Source: Streptomyces rimosus subsp. rimosus
GTDB taxonomy: Bacteria > Actinomycetota > Actinomycetes > Streptomycetales > Streptomycetaceae
Reading direction: 5' to 3'
Length of the DNA stretch: 64,000 nucleotides
NCBI RefSeq assembly: GCF_000720725.1
Contig: NZ_JOCQ01000013.1
Location: 66,105 to 130,104, forward strand
Below the pieces are notes generated by a model. The model was given only the letters and a program-made list of their open reading frames with translations. It was not told the origin of the DNA and did not search any database. The translations under genes were made by a program, and so were the position numbers. Below, in pieces: positions 39,397 through 48,383 of this stretch (its first letter is position 1; each line of letters begins with the position of its first letter).

Positions 39397-40605
39397 ATGC
39401 GCACCGTCCTCGTCACCGGCCCCGGCGGCGCCGGCCGCACCACGATCGCCGCCGCGACCGCCCTGGCCGGTGCCCGGCGCGGCGAGCGCGTCCTGCTGCT
39501 CACCGCCCGCGGCGGCGCGGCGGAACGCGTCCTGGGCATCCGGCCCGTCCGCCCCGGCGACGGCCCGGTGCCCGTCGTCCCCGGCCTGCACATCCGCTGC
39601 GTCGACGCCGGTGACCACTTCCGCCGCGAGGCGCTGGCCTTCCAGGAGCGCGCGGGAACCGCCCTCGACCTGCTCGGCGCCGCGCCCCTGGACGAGGACG
39701 AACTGACCGAACTCCCCGGCGCCGAGGCGTTCGCCCTGCTCCACGAGGTGCGCGCGGCACACGAAGCGGGGGCCGGGCCCGACGGCCCGGACACGGTCGT
39801 CGTCGACATGCCGCCCGCCGCCGACACCGTTGCCCTGCTCGCGCTGCCCGAGCAGGCCCGCCGCTACCTCCGCCGCCTGCTGCCGCCCGAGCGCCAGGCC
39901 GCCCGCGCGCTGCGGCCGGTGCTCGCCCAGCTCGCGGGGGTGCAGCTGCCCACGCAGAAGCTGTACGAGGCCGCCGAGCGCTGGGAGCACGAACTCGCCG
40001 CCGTACAGGCCGTCATCGACCACCCCGGCACGACCGTACGGATCGTCACCGAGGCGGGCCCGGGAGCCGTCGCCGACCTGCGCGAGGTGCGCTCCGGCCT
40101 CGCCCTGTTCGGGCACCGCACCGACGCCGTCGTCGCCAACCGGCTGCTGCCCACCGGCTCGTCCGACCCCTTCCTGGCCGGGCTCTCCGGACAGCAGCAG
40201 AGCGCGCTCAAGGCGCTGCGCGAGGAGTTCCCCGAGGCGCCGGTGATCGAGGTGCCGCACCTGGGCCGCGACCCCGAGGGCGTCGAGGAACTGGACGCAC
40301 TGATCAGCGGCGCTGCCGGGGAACCGGCCGCGCCCGGCGACGCCGGGGACCCGTGGACGGTGGAGGACCGGCTCGCCTCCGACGGCCTGCTGGTGTGGCG
40401 GGTGCCGCTGCCGGGCGCCGACCGCGACGGGCTCGGGCTGCTGCGGCGCGGCGACGAGGTGATCGTGACCGCCGGCCGCTTCCGGCGGATACGGACCCTG
40501 CCCTCCGCGCTGCGCCGCTGCTCGGTCTCCGGAGCGGGGTTGCGCGACGGCGCGCTGCACATCCGTTTCACGCCCGACCCCGCCCTCTGGCCCCGCGGTC
40601 TGTGA
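39397..40605 (+). CDS. ArsA-like ATPase with degenerate nucleotide-binding loop
   Basis: A 402-residue protein with the architecture of ArsA/Get3-family ATPases. The P-loop region reads GPGGAGRTT, so both signature Lys positions of GKGGVGKT are lost. The equivalent of the switch II DTAPTGHTLRLL region is VDMPPAADTVALLALP. A C-terminal beta-rich domain (about 325-402, VWRVPLPGADRDGLGLLRRGDEVIVTAGRFRR) matches the ArsA HSP20-like domain. ATP hydrolysis may be weak or absent. It lies two bases after the SRPBCC gene, suggesting a joint function, perhaps client or lipid handling; this is inference. Confidence 0.8.
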   Translation: MRTVLVTGPGGAGRTTIAAATALAGARRGERVLLLTARGGAAERVLGIRPVRPGDGPVPVVPGLHIRCVDAGDHFRREALAFQERAGTALDLLGAAPLDEDELTELPGAEAFALLHEVRAAHEAGAGPDGPDTVVVDMPPAADTVALLALPEQARRYLRRLLPPERQAARALRPVLAQLAGVQLPTQKLYEAAERWEHELAAVQAVIDHPGTTVRIVTEAGPGAVADLREVRSGLALFGHRTDAVVANRLLPTGSSDPFLAGLSGQQQSALKALREEFPEAPVIEVPHLGRDPEGVEELDALISGAAGEPAAPGDAGDPWTVEDRLASDGLLVWRVPLPGADRDGLGLLRRGDEVIVTAGRFRRIRTLPSALRRCSVSGAGLRDGALHIRFTPDPALWPRGL

Positions 40606-40705
40606 ACGGCACACCGCCGTTCGGGTAACGTCGGGAGAAGCAGCACCGCCTCGAATTCCGCCGCACCCGCGCGGCGGCAGATCCGCCTCGCCGCAGGAGT
40701 CCGCC

Positions 40706-41266
40706 ATGAGCGATGCCACCGAGCGCCCCGCCGACCGTACGGACCGGTTCGACGCCGATGCCTGGGAGACGGCCTGCGCCGAGGACCTGGCCGCCGAGAA
40801 GGCCCGCCGCCGCGCGCAGTACGGCCCGCCGCCCGGCAGCGCCGCCGAGGAACTGCGCCGCCTCGCCGAGGCCGTCACCGACAAGCTCGCCGGCATCCAG
40901 CTGCCGGGCGCGCTCGCCGGAATGGCCGCGCAGGGCGCCGTACAGCAGCTGTTCCGGCAGGCCAAGGCCGTCGTGGAGCCGGTCGTCGAGCGCAACCCGG
41001 AGGTCTTCGACCACCTCGCCGCCGCCGGCTCCGAACTGCTGGCCGCCTACCGCTCGGCCGTCCAGAACAGCGAGAGCCGCTGGACCCGCGAGGCCGCCGA
41101 CGAGGCCGCCACGGCCGACCCGCGCGACGCCGCCGACCCGGAGACGGGCCGGGACGGCCGTGACGCCGGCACCGTCCACGACATCCGCGACAAGCGCGAC
41201 ACCGCGGACGGCCCCCGCCGGGACGACGACGGCCCGGCCGGCACCGAGCGGATCGACCTCGACTGA
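40706..41266 (+). CDS. Conserved hypothetical protein (DUF5304-like)
   Basis: A 186-residue soluble acidic protein. A conserved helical core spans about residues 17-120 (DADAWETACAEDLAAEKARR..., then VVEPVVERNPEVFDHLAAAGSELLAAYRSAV); the C-terminal third is low-complexity Asp/Arg/Gly (DPRDAADPETGRDGRD...) and ends GTERIDLD. There are no enzymatic or membrane motifs. It lies between the ArsA-like gene and glkA in the same direction, as in other streptomycetes from memory. Function unknown. Confidence 0.75.
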   Translation: MSDATERPADRTDRFDADAWETACAEDLAAEKARRRAQYGPPPGSAAEELRRLAEAVTDKLAGIQLPGALAGMAAQGAVQQLFRQAKAVVEPVVERNPEVFDHLAAAGSELLAAYRSAVQNSESRWTREAADEAATADPRDAADPETGRDGRDAGTVHDIRDKRDTADGPRRDDDGPAGTERIDLD

Positions 41267-41365
41267 GGCCCGCGCACGGCCCCTCTCGGCCGGGAGGGCG
41301 CGGGTGGCGCCCCCCACTCCGGTACCGTTGTACGCGGCGGGGTACGACCAATAACTGAGGGACAC

Positions 41366-42307
41366 ATGGGACTCACCATCGGCGTCGACATCGGCGGCAC
41401 GAAGATCGCGGCCGGCGTGGTCGACGAAGAGGGCACGATCCTCGAAACGTGCAAGGTGCCGACCCCGCAGGCCACCGACGAGCTGACGGAGGCCATCGCC
41501 GACGCGGTCCGCACCGTCGGCGCCGACCACGAGGTCGAGGCCGTCGGCATCGGAGCCGCCGGCTATGTGGACGAGAAGCGGGCCACCGTCCTGTTCGCAC
41601 CGAACATCGACTGGCGCCACGAGCCGCTGAAGGACAAGGTCGAACAGCGCGTCGGCCTGCCCGTCGTCGTCGAGAACGACGCCAACGCGGCGGCCTGGGG
41701 CGAGTACCGCTTCGGCGCCGGCCAGGGCCACAGCGACGTCATCTGCATCACCCTGGGCACCGGCCTGGGCGGCGGCATCATCATCGGCAACAAGCTGCGC
41801 CGCGGCCGGTTCGGCGTCGCCGCCGAGTTCGGCCACATCCGCGTCGTACCGGACGGCCTGCTGTGCGGCTGCGGCAGCCAGGGCTGCTGGGAGCAGTACG
41901 CCTCCGGCCGCGCCCTGCTGCGCTACGCCCGCCAGCGCGCCTTCGCCACCCCCGAGAACGCCGAGGTGCTGCTGTCGATGGGCGACGGCACCTCCGAGGG
42001 CATCGAGGGCCGGCACATCAGCGCGGCCGCCCGCCAGGGCGACGCGGTCGCCATCGACTCCTTCCGTGAGCTGGCCCGCTGGGCCGGCGCGGGCCTGGCC
42101 GACCTGGCCTCGCTCTTCGACCCGTCCGCCTTCATCGTCGGCGGCGGCGTCTCGGACGAGGGCGAACTGGTCCTCGACCCGATCCGCAAGTCCTTCCGCC
42201 GCTGGCTGGTGGGCAACCAGTGGCGCCCGCACGCGCAGGTGCTCGCCGCCCAGCTCGGCGGCAAGGCCGGTCTCGTCGGCGCCGCCGACCTGGCGCGCCA
42301 GGGCTGA
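41366..42307 (+). CDS. glkA: ROK-family glucokinase
   Basis: A 313-residue ATP-dependent glucokinase. The phosphate-binding loop is GVDIGGTKIAAGV; the catalytic Asp105 sits in VVENDANAA; His157 and the cysteines of CGCGSQGCWEQYASG (C167, C169, C174) form the ROK zinc site. It phosphorylates glucose to glucose-6-phosphate. In S. coelicolor GlkA is also needed for glucose repression, which is established there but only inferred here. ATG 41366 follows GAGGGACAC. It is probably read with the downstream endonuclease-type gene, whose start lies seven bases after the glkA stop. Confidence 0.95.
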   Translation: MGLTIGVDIGGTKIAAGVVDEEGTILETCKVPTPQATDELTEAIADAVRTVGADHEVEAVGIGAAGYVDEKRATVLFAPNIDWRHEPLKDKVEQRVGLPVVVENDANAAAWGEYRFGAGQGHSDVICITLGTGLGGGIIIGNKLRRGRFGVAAEFGHIRVVPDGLLCGCGSQGCWEQYASGRALLRYARQRAFATPENAEVLLSMGDGTSEGIEGRHISAAARQGDAVAIDSFRELARWAGAGLADLASLFDPSAFIVGGGVSDEGELVLDPIRKSFRRWLVGNQWRPHAQVLAAQLGGKAGLVGAADLARQG

Positions 42308-42313
42308 CCCGCG

Positions 42314-43111
42314 GTGCCGGCCGAGCTGCCCGCCTCAGGGACCGAGCCGGGCTCCGCTTCCGAGGACCTCGCATCGGGCGGGGACGGAGCGAAGCGGAGC
42401 GGCTCGGCCGTGCTCCGTGTGCTGAGCTACAACGTCCGTTCGCTGCGCGACGACCGCGCGGCGCTGGCCCGGGTGATCCGGGCCTGCGCCCCGGACATCG
42501 TGTTCGTGCAGGAGGCGCCGCGGTTCTTCCGCTGGCGCAAGAGCGTGGCGGCGCTGTGCCGGGCGACGGACCTGGTGCATGTGACGGGCGGCGCCACCGC
42601 GGCCGGCCCGATGATCCTGTCCTCGCTGCGCGCCCACGTGGAGCGCACCGAGGACGTGCTGCTGCCCCGCACCCCCGGCCTGCACCAGCGCGGTTTCGCG
42701 ACCGCGGTGGTACGGATCGGGGGCGCCCGGCTCGGCCTGCTCAGCTGCCACCTCAGCCTCCAGGCGGCCGAGCGCCACGACCAGGCGGGCCTGCTGCTGG
42801 AGCGGCTGCGCGCGCTGGACACCCCGTACGCCGTCGCGGCCGGTGACCTGAACGACCGGCCGGACGGGCGTGCCTTCCGGCGGCTGGCGGGCTCGCTCAC
42901 CGACGCCTGGGCGGCGGCGCCGTGGGGCGGGGAGTTCACCTCCACACCCCACGACCCGCACCAGCGCATCGACGCCGTGTTCACCACCGAGGGCGTCGAG
43001 GTGCTGGGCTGCGGCGTGCCGCGTGATCTGCCGGGCGTCAGCCACGGCGACCTCCTCGCGGCGACCGATCACCTCCCGGTGCTGGCCGCCCTCCGGGTCC
43101 CGGCAGCCTGA
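42314..43111 (+). CDS. Endonuclease/exonuclease/phosphatase-family protein
   Basis: A 265-residue EEP-fold protein. Landmarks are LRVLSYNVRSLRDD, DIVFVQEAPRFF (metal Glu), LSCHLSLQAAERHDQA, VAAGDLNDRPDGRAF (DxN) and the final ATDHLPVLAALRV (DH). All core catalytic residues are kept; substrate may be a nucleic acid or a phosphodiester metabolite. GTG 42314 gives a 32-residue N-terminal extension that contains palindromic element copy B (residues 11-29). GTG 42410 (VLRVLSYNVRS) matches the usual family start, so the element may lie in an acquired extension or be largely leader sequence. Confidence 0.86.
   Translation: MPAELPASGTEPGSASEDLASGGDGAKRSGSAVLRVLSYNVRSLRDDRAALARVIRACAPDIVFVQEAPRFFRWRKSVAALCRATDLVHVTGGATAAGPMILSSLRAHVERTEDVLLPRTPGLHQRGFATAVVRIGGARLGLLSCHLSLQAAERHDQAGLLLERLRALDTPYAVAAGDLNDRPDGRAFRRLAGSLTDAWAAAPWGGEFTSTPHDPHQRIDAVFTTEGVEVLGCGVPRDLPGVSHGDLLAATDHLPVLAALRVPAA
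42344..42400 (+). repeat. 57-bp palindromic element, copy B, at the 5' end of the EEP-family gene
   Basis: GAGCCGGGCTCCGCTTCC...GGAGCGAAGCGGAGC. The terminal GCTCCGCTTC pairs perfectly with GAAGCGGAGC. It encodes EPGSASEDLASGGDGAKRS in the gene's frame, the same frame and same length as copy A at 25248-25304. A possible shorter trace (12-base CCGCTTCGCTCC) lies at 10553-10564 on the other orientation. Confidence 0.75.
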
Positions 43112-43118
43112 GGCGCTC

Positions 43119-44396
43119 TCAGGACAGCTTCATCCGCGGCTCACCGCGCTCGTTGCGGCCCGGGCCGCCGCCGGTGCAGGTGAGCCGGTGCTTGGGGGCC
43201 TTGGCCGAGTCGATGCCGGCGTACGCCTGCCGCAGGCAGTTGCGCAGCGCCAACTGGCCCCAGTGGTTGGGGTGCAGGGCTTCCTGCACCTGGAACGGCG
43301 GCAGCACCGCGCTGACCGTCCGTACCCAGCTGATCCACTCGGTCTTGTCGGACGCCCCCGGGTCGGTCCACCGGCTCACCGTGCCGCGCACCGGATCGAC
43401 CAGCCCGACGCCCCGCTGGCACAGGCGGTGCCCGTCGAAGCTGTGCGTCAGGTCGAGGAAGCGGACGTTGGTCAGCCCGCTCTTGTCGATGCCCCGCTCG
43501 ACCGCGCGGCTGACCGCGGGCAGCACGCTGTCCACCGCCCAGTCGGCGTCCCGGTCGGTGAAAGCGCAGCCGCCCAGCGTCTGGCGCGCGCCCAACGCCG
43601 CCGGGTAGCGGAAGTCGCGGCCGTGCGGAATGGGTGCCGGGTAGTTCTGCACGATCACGTCGTACTCGTCGGGGTCGTGGCCCGCCCGCAGCATCGCCCG
43701 CCGTACGTTCTGCAGCCCGCCCGCGATGTCGCCCGCGCGCTGCTCGACCGCCCGGTCGGTGAACCGGGCGCGGTTGGCCGCGTCCTGGCTGCACGACTTC
43801 GGCACCGGGCTCAGGTACGCCAGGACGCAGGACGTGACCACGTCGCCGAAGCGGAAGTCGTTGCCGCCGACCGAGACCGCGACCATCCGCACCGGGTGGT
43901 CGCGGGCGTACTCCTCCAGCTGCTTGGCCTGGCCCGGCACGCCCGCCGCGTCCGAGAAGTCCAGCCCCGGTTTGGCGACGCCCCGCGGGGCGAGGAAGGA
44001 GTCGGTACGGGCGCCGGAACAGGCCAGGTTCTCGCTCTCGGTGCCGGGCAGCCCGAGGTGGATCTCGGCGGAGCGCGAGCGGTGGCACTTCGGGATGCGC
44101 TCGGCGGTGCGGCGCGCGTTGTCGTAGTACGCGGTGGGGCCGAGCGCGTCGATACGGGGGAAGTTGGCCGGGTTGGCGTCGGAGTTGCCCGCCCAGCGCC
44201 CGGCCTCGCCGGAGATGTAGGAGTCGCCGAGGGAGACCACGGCGCCCGGCGCGGCGGGCTGCCCCTCCTGTGGCGGACCGGCCGCCGCGGGGGCGGTGGC
44301 CAGCAGCCCGGTGACCGCGGCGACGGTGACGGCGGCCGCGGCGACCCGGGTACGGCGGCGTGGACGTGGGCATGACGACACGAGCGGATGACGCAT
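43119..44396 (-). CDS. Secreted SGNH/GDSL-family hydrolase
   Basis: A 425-residue secreted esterase or lipase-like protein. A basic start and hydrophobic stretch (about 14-36) form the signal peptide. Block I is VSLGDSYISGE with Ser59, block III VSVGGNDFRFG (Gly and Asn of the oxyanion hole) and block V LHPNHWGQLAL (catalytic His; HPN). Eight or more Cys suggest disulfides, as in the Streptomyces SGNH lipases and phospholipases. ATG 44396 follows GGGAGGA. Convergent with the EEP-family gene with only seven bases between stops. The natural substrate is unknown. Confidence 0.9.
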   Translation of the reverse strand: MRHPLVSSCPRPRRRTRVAAAAVTVAAVTGLLATAPAAAGPPQEGQPAAPGAVVSLGDSYISGEAGRWAGNSDANPANFPRIDALGPTAYYDNARRTAERIPKCHRSRSAEIHLGLPGTESENLACSGARTDSFLAPRGVAKPGLDFSDAAGVPGQAKQLEEYARDHPVRMVAVSVGGNDFRFGDVVTSCVLAYLSPVPKSCSQDAANRARFTDRAVEQRAGDIAGGLQNVRRAMLRAGHDPDEYDVIVQNYPAPIPHGRDFRYPAALGARQTLGGCAFTDRDADWAVDSVLPAVSRAVERGIDKSGLTNVRFLDLTHSFDGHRLCQRGVGLVDPVRGTVSRWTDPGASDKTEWISWVRTVSAVLPPFQVQEALHPNHWGQLALRNCLRQAYAGIDSAKAPKHRLTCTGGGPGRNERGEPRMKLS

Positions 44397-44526
44397 GGAA
44401 TCCTCCCGGAGACACGGCCGGATACTCGGCGTGATCATCTCCGGTCGGAGGGTCACCGGCGGTCAGGACACCCGGCGGGCGGGGGTAAACCGCCCGAAGG
44501 AAGGCGGGGCTGCCGTGCGGGGGCGG

Positions 44527-45231
44527 TCAGACGACCGCGCCGCCGCCCGGCAGGTCTTCCTCGTCCTCGTCGTCGTGCTTCATCCGGGCCACGAGCGTGG
44601 CGAAGCCGCCCAGGAAACCGCCGATGCCCAGCAGCGTGATCCACCACGTGACGGGCTGCTGCAACAGCACCATGAGCACCAGCAGCAGCGGCCCGCCGAG
44701 CACCGCGATCCAGGCGAACTTGGCCGTCACGTCGGCCTTGGGCAGCGGAGGCGGCTCGGGCGGTTCGAAGTGGCCCTCGTCCGTGCCGTCGAAGTCGTCG
44801 TCGGACGCTTCCTTCGCCGACCAGTCGCGCGGCCCGACGCCGGGTGCGAAGACCACGAAGCTGCCGACGGAGTCGCCGCCGGGCCGCCCCGGCGCGCCGG
44901 GGGACGGCTCGCTGCGCGGCCGTTCCTCGACCGTCAGCCCGCTGTCGTCCCCGTCCGCACGCCCCGGGCCCGCCTTCTCGGGCGGCTTTCCGCCGGCCGG
45001 CGCCGCGCCGTCCGGGCGGTCCTCGTTCGTACGGCCGCGGTCCGCGCGGTCCGTGCCCGGACCGGCGGTGCGGTCGCCGGACGGGCCGTCGGCGCTGCCG
45101 CGGTCCGTGCTGGAGACCGGCCCGTCCTCGTCGGGGAAGGCGGGCGCCTCGCCGTACCCGGCCACTATCTCGGCCCAGGCGGCTTCCTCGTCCAGCGGAT
45201 CGCGGGGGTCGCGGGGGCTACGCTCCACCAC
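44527..45231 (-). CDS. Acidic protein with two C-terminal membrane helices
   Basis: A 234-residue protein. About 165 N-terminal residues are hydrophilic, rich in Asp, Gly, Pro and Arg, and likely disordered. Two membrane helices follow (about 173-191 and 195-215, separated by PVTWW), then an acidic tail (HDDEDEEDLPGG). No catalytic motif. The GTG at 45231 has GAGGAG about ten bases upstream; the frame is open to 45249. It overlaps the end of the alpha/beta-hydrolase gene by 14 bases, indicating an operon. Function unknown. Confidence 0.7.
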   Translation of the reverse strand: MVERSPRDPRDPLDEEAAWAEIVAGYGEAPAFPDEDGPVSSTDRGSADGPSGDRTAGPGTDRADRGRTNEDRPDGAAPAGGKPPEKAGPGRADGDDSGLTVEERPRSEPSPGAPGRPGGDSVGSFVVFAPGVGPRDWSAKEASDDDFDGTDEGHFEPPEPPPLPKADVTAKFAWIAVLGGPLLLVLMVLLQQPVTWWITLLGIGGFLGGFATLVARMKHDDEDEEDLPGGGAVV

Positions 45232-46060
45232 TGGCGGCCGTCTCCTCACTCTCCACGCCCCCGCGCACGCTCGGCGCCAGACGGGCGATGAAGTCGTAGG
45301 TCTCCTGGCAGATCCGCTCGGCGTCGTGGTCGAGCGTGGCGACGTGGTAGCTGCGCTCCAGCAGCGTCTGCCGTACGTCCGTGGAGGACACCCGGCTCAG
45401 GATGCGCTCGGAGTCGGCGGGCGGTACGACGTGGTCCTGCGGGCTGGTCAGCACCAGCAACGGCTGGGTGACCCGGGGCAGTTCGGCGTCGACGACCCGG
45501 AAGAAGCGGCGCAGCGAGTGCGCGGCGTGCAGCGGCACCCGGGTGTAGCCCAGCTCGTGGGCGCCGGGCTTGGCGATGTCGTCGGCCACGCCCTTGGTCG
45601 TACGCACCACGTGCCGCAGCACCGGCAGCAGCGGGGCCGCCGCGTCGTGCACCTTGTTGCCCGGGTTGACCAGGACCAGGCCGCTGACGGCGGGGCCGTG
45701 CTGGGCGGCCAGCCGCAGCGCCAGCGCGCCGCCCATCGACAGGCCGCACACGAAGACCCGCTCGCACCGCCCGGTCAGTGCCCGCAGCTCGCGGTCGACC
45801 TCGGCGTACCAGTCCTGCCAGGTCGTGAGCTGCATGTCCTGCCAGCGGGTGCCGTGCCCCGGCAGCAGCGGCAGCGAGACCGTCAGGCCGCGGTCGGCCA
45901 GGTACTCGGCCCAGGGGCGCACGGACTGCGGGGAGCCGGTGAATCCGTGGCAGACGAGGACGCCGGTCGGGCCGCCGTCGCGGCGGAACGGCTCGGCTCC
46001 GGGAAGCAGCGGCACCGGGGGTCTCCGATCGGTGAGGGGCCGGGCGGCAACGGGTTGCAC
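45218..46060 (-). CDS. Alpha/beta-hydrolase (carboxylesterase-like)
   Basis: A 280-residue serine hydrolase close to monoacylglycerol-lipase/Est30-type carboxylesterases. VLVCHGFTGSPQS supplies the oxyanion loop, VCGLSMGGALAL the nucleophile elbow, TSPQDHVVPP the acid and SYHVATLDHD the His. The start GTG at 46060 has no strong Shine-Dalgarno. The gene overlaps the membrane-protein gene downstream and is divergent from the acyltransferase gene, in keeping with a role in lipid turnover, although the substrate is unknown. Confidence 0.88.
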   Translation of the reverse strand: MQPVAARPLTDRRPPVPLLPGAEPFRRDGGPTGVLVCHGFTGSPQSVRPWAEYLADRGLTVSLPLLPGHGTRWQDMQLTTWQDWYAEVDRELRALTGRCERVFVCGLSMGGALALRLAAQHGPAVSGLVLVNPGNKVHDAAAPLLPVLRHVVRTTKGVADDIAKPGAHELGYTRVPLHAAHSLRRFFRVVDAELPRVTQPLLVLTSPQDHVVPPADSERILSRVSSTDVRQTLLERSYHVATLDHDAERICQETYDFIARLAPSVRGGVESEETAASGGA

Positions 46061-46251
46061 GGGTTACTGGAAGCGTACGCGGAGCGGCGCCGGGCGGATA
46101 GGTCCAAAGGCACCCCGTGCCCCGCCTGCCGCCGGTACGCCCCGGCCCGTACCCGGCGGGGCCGCGTTCGCCGCAGGCGGAGCGGACCTTCGAGGAGAGG
46201 GGGGCGTCGGGGCAGGTTAAGGTCTTTGCGTCGGACACAGGAGGCAGTGGG

Positions 46252-47037
46252 TTGATCTACGGCGCAATGAAGTTTTCCATCGGCGGATCGCTGAAGCTGG
46301 CTTTCCGTCCCTGGGTGGAGGGCCTGGAGAACATCCCCGCGACGGGACCCGCGATCCTGGCGAGCAACCATCTGTCCTTCTCGGACTCCTTCTTCCTGCC
46401 CGCGGTGCTCGACCGCAAGGTGACCTTCATCGCCAAGGCCGAGTACTTCACCTCGCCGGGCGTCAAGGGCAAGCTGACCGCCGCCTTCTTCAAGGGGGTC
46501 GGCCAGCTGCCGGTGGACCGCTCGGGCGCGCGCGGGGCGGGCGAGGCGGCGATCAAGAGCGGCATCGAGGTGCTGGAGCGCGGTGAGCTGTTCGGCATCT
46601 ACCCGGAGGGCACCCGCTCGCCGGACGGCCGCCTCTACCGCGGCAAGCCGGGCGGCCTGGCCCGGGTGGCGCTGGCCACCGGCGCCCCGGTCATCCCCGT
46701 CGCGATGATCGACACGGAGAAGGTGCAGCCGCCCGGCAAGGTGATGCCGAAGATGATCCGGCCGGGCATCCGCATCGGCAAGCCGCTGGACTTCAGCCGC
46801 TACCACGGCATGGAGGGGGACCGCTTCATCCTGCGCTCGGTGACCGACGAGGTCATGTACGAGATCATGAAGCTGTCGGGCCAGGAGTACGTGGACATCT
46901 ACGCGACCGCCGCGAAGCGGCAGATCGCGGAGGCGGCCAAGAAGAAGGCCGAGGCCGAAAAGGCCGAGAAGGCCGAGGCCGGGAAGACGGCCAAGACCGG
47001 CAAGGGGCAGCAGGGCCGGACCGGATCCGGGGCGTAG
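46252..47037 (+). CDS. 1-acyl-sn-glycerol-3-phosphate acyltransferase (PlsC family)
   Basis: A 261-residue phospholipid acyltransferase. Motif I is NHLSFSD (H40, D45), followed by GQLPVDRSGARG, the EGTRSPDGR glycerol-phosphate site and PVIPVAMI. It makes phosphatidic acid at the membrane. The C-terminal 35 residues form a Lys/Ala/Glu-rich helix (AKKKAEAEKAEKAEAGK). TTG 46252 is chosen because AGGAGG lies seven bases before it; ATG 46267 is too far from that site. macS starts 29 bases downstream, so co-transcription is likely. Confidence 0.92.
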   Translation: MIYGAMKFSIGGSLKLAFRPWVEGLENIPATGPAILASNHLSFSDSFFLPAVLDRKVTFIAKAEYFTSPGVKGKLTAAFFKGVGQLPVDRSGARGAGEAAIKSGIEVLERGELFGIYPEGTRSPDGRLYRGKPGGLARVALATGAPVIPVAMIDTEKVQPPGKVMPKMIRPGIRIGKPLDFSRYHGMEGDRFILRSVTDEVMYEIMKLSGQEYVDIYATAAKRQIAEAAKKKAEAEKAEKAEAGKTAKTGKGQQGRTGSGA

Positions 47038-47066
47038 TCGCGCCCCGGCACAGGGGTGGGGGCGAG

Positions 47067-48383
47067 ATGGCAGAGGCAGAGATACGGTCCGCGGCCGTGG
47101 AGGCGGCGGACCGGGGCGCCGGGCGGCCGCGGCGGCCGGTCCGGATGTCCGTGGAGCTTCCGCTGTGGCGGGCGCTGACCGGTTACCGGGTCATGACCCT
47201 GGTCTACGTCCTGGTCCTGTTCGCGTTCTCGTACAACAAGTACGCGCACCCGCCCGTCGCCGCCGCCTACATGACGGCGCTGACCGTGTGGATGGCCTTC
47301 ACCTGGCGCCGTACGACCTCGGCGGAGCGCTGCACCCGCGCCTTCCTCATCGGCGATCTGTCGTTCGCGCTGGGCGGCATCCTGCTCACCCTCGTGGCGG
47401 ACAGCCATGAGCGGATCATGGACGGCGCGGCGACCCTGCCCTCCATCTGGACGGCGGGCGCGGTGCTCGGCTTCGCGATCAAGGGCGGCTGGCGGTGGGC
47501 CGCGGTGGCCTCCGCGCTGGTCGCCGTGGTCAACCTGGTCGAGCGCCAGGAGCTCGCCCGCGACACCATCCACAACGTGGTGCTGGTGTGGGTGGCCAGC
47601 GTCGCCATCGGTTACGTGGTCGAGGTGGCCCGCGCCAGTGAGCGCACACTCGCCCGCGCGCTCCAGATCGAGGCCGCCACCCGCGAGCGGGAGCGGCTGG
47701 CCCGCGACATCCACGACAGCGTCCTGCAGGTCCTGGCCATGGTGCAGCGGCGTGGCACCGCGATCGGCGGCGAGGCGGCCGAGCTGGGCCGGATGGCGGG
47801 CGAGCAGGAGGTCGCGCTGCGCACGCTGGTCTCCAGCGGGCTGGTACCGCCGCCGCGTACGGCCGTCCCGGGGGCCGCGGACGACGCGGTCCGCACCCCG
47901 CAGGAGGCACTGGCCGCGCCGGTGCCGTGCGCCGAGGACGGCCCGGACGCCGGGCCCTGCGACGTACGGGCCCTGCTGGCGCCGCACGCCGGCGCGCGCG
48001 TCACGTTCTCCGAGCCCGGCGCGCCCGTCGTGCTCCCGGCCGCCGCCGCGGCGGAGCTGGCCGCCGCTGTCAGTGCCGCGTTGGACAATGTGCGGGTGCA
48101 CGCGGGTGCCGGGGCACAGGCGTGGATCCTGGTGGAGGACGAGCCGGACGAGGTGATCGTGACGGTGCGCGACGACGGCCCGGGCATCCCCGAGGGGCGG
48201 CTCGCGGACGCCGAGCGCGAGGGCCGCCTCGGGGTCGCCCTGTCGATCCGCGGCCGGCTGCGCGACCTGGGCGGCAGCGCCGACTGGATCTCGGTCTCCG
48301 GCCAGGGCACGGAAGTGGAGTTGAAGGTCCCCAAGGGCGGCGCGGTGCCCGGGGGCGGGAAGCGGGGGAGGAGCACGGCATGA
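47067..48383 (+). CDS. macS: Membrane sensor histidine kinase (MacS-like)
   Basis: A 438-residue kinase with an N-terminal module of five to six membrane helices (about 43-190), a HisKA_3 dimerisation domain with His216 in RLARDIHDSVLQ, and an HATPase domain (NVRVHAGAG, DDGPGIP, GRLGVALSIRGR, GQGTEVELKVP). It overlaps the response-regulator gene by four bases. The pair matches MacS-MacR of S. coelicolor (morphogenesis and actinorhodin control) by domain layout and neighbourhood next to pfkA. The symbol is from memory and unverified. Confidence 0.85.
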   Translation: MAEAEIRSAAVEAADRGAGRPRRPVRMSVELPLWRALTGYRVMTLVYVLVLFAFSYNKYAHPPVAAAYMTALTVWMAFTWRRTTSAERCTRAFLIGDLSFALGGILLTLVADSHERIMDGAATLPSIWTAGAVLGFAIKGGWRWAAVASALVAVVNLVERQELARDTIHNVVLVWVASVAIGYVVEVARASERTLARALQIEAATRERERLARDIHDSVLQVLAMVQRRGTAIGGEAAELGRMAGEQEVALRTLVSSGLVPPPRTAVPGAADDAVRTPQEALAAPVPCAEDGPDAGPCDVRALLAPHAGARVTFSEPGAPVVLPAAAAAELAAAVSAALDNVRVHAGAGAQAWILVEDEPDEVIVTVRDDGPGIPEGRLADAEREGRLGVALSIRGRLRDLGGSADWISVSGQGTEVELKVPKGGAVPGGGKRGRSTA

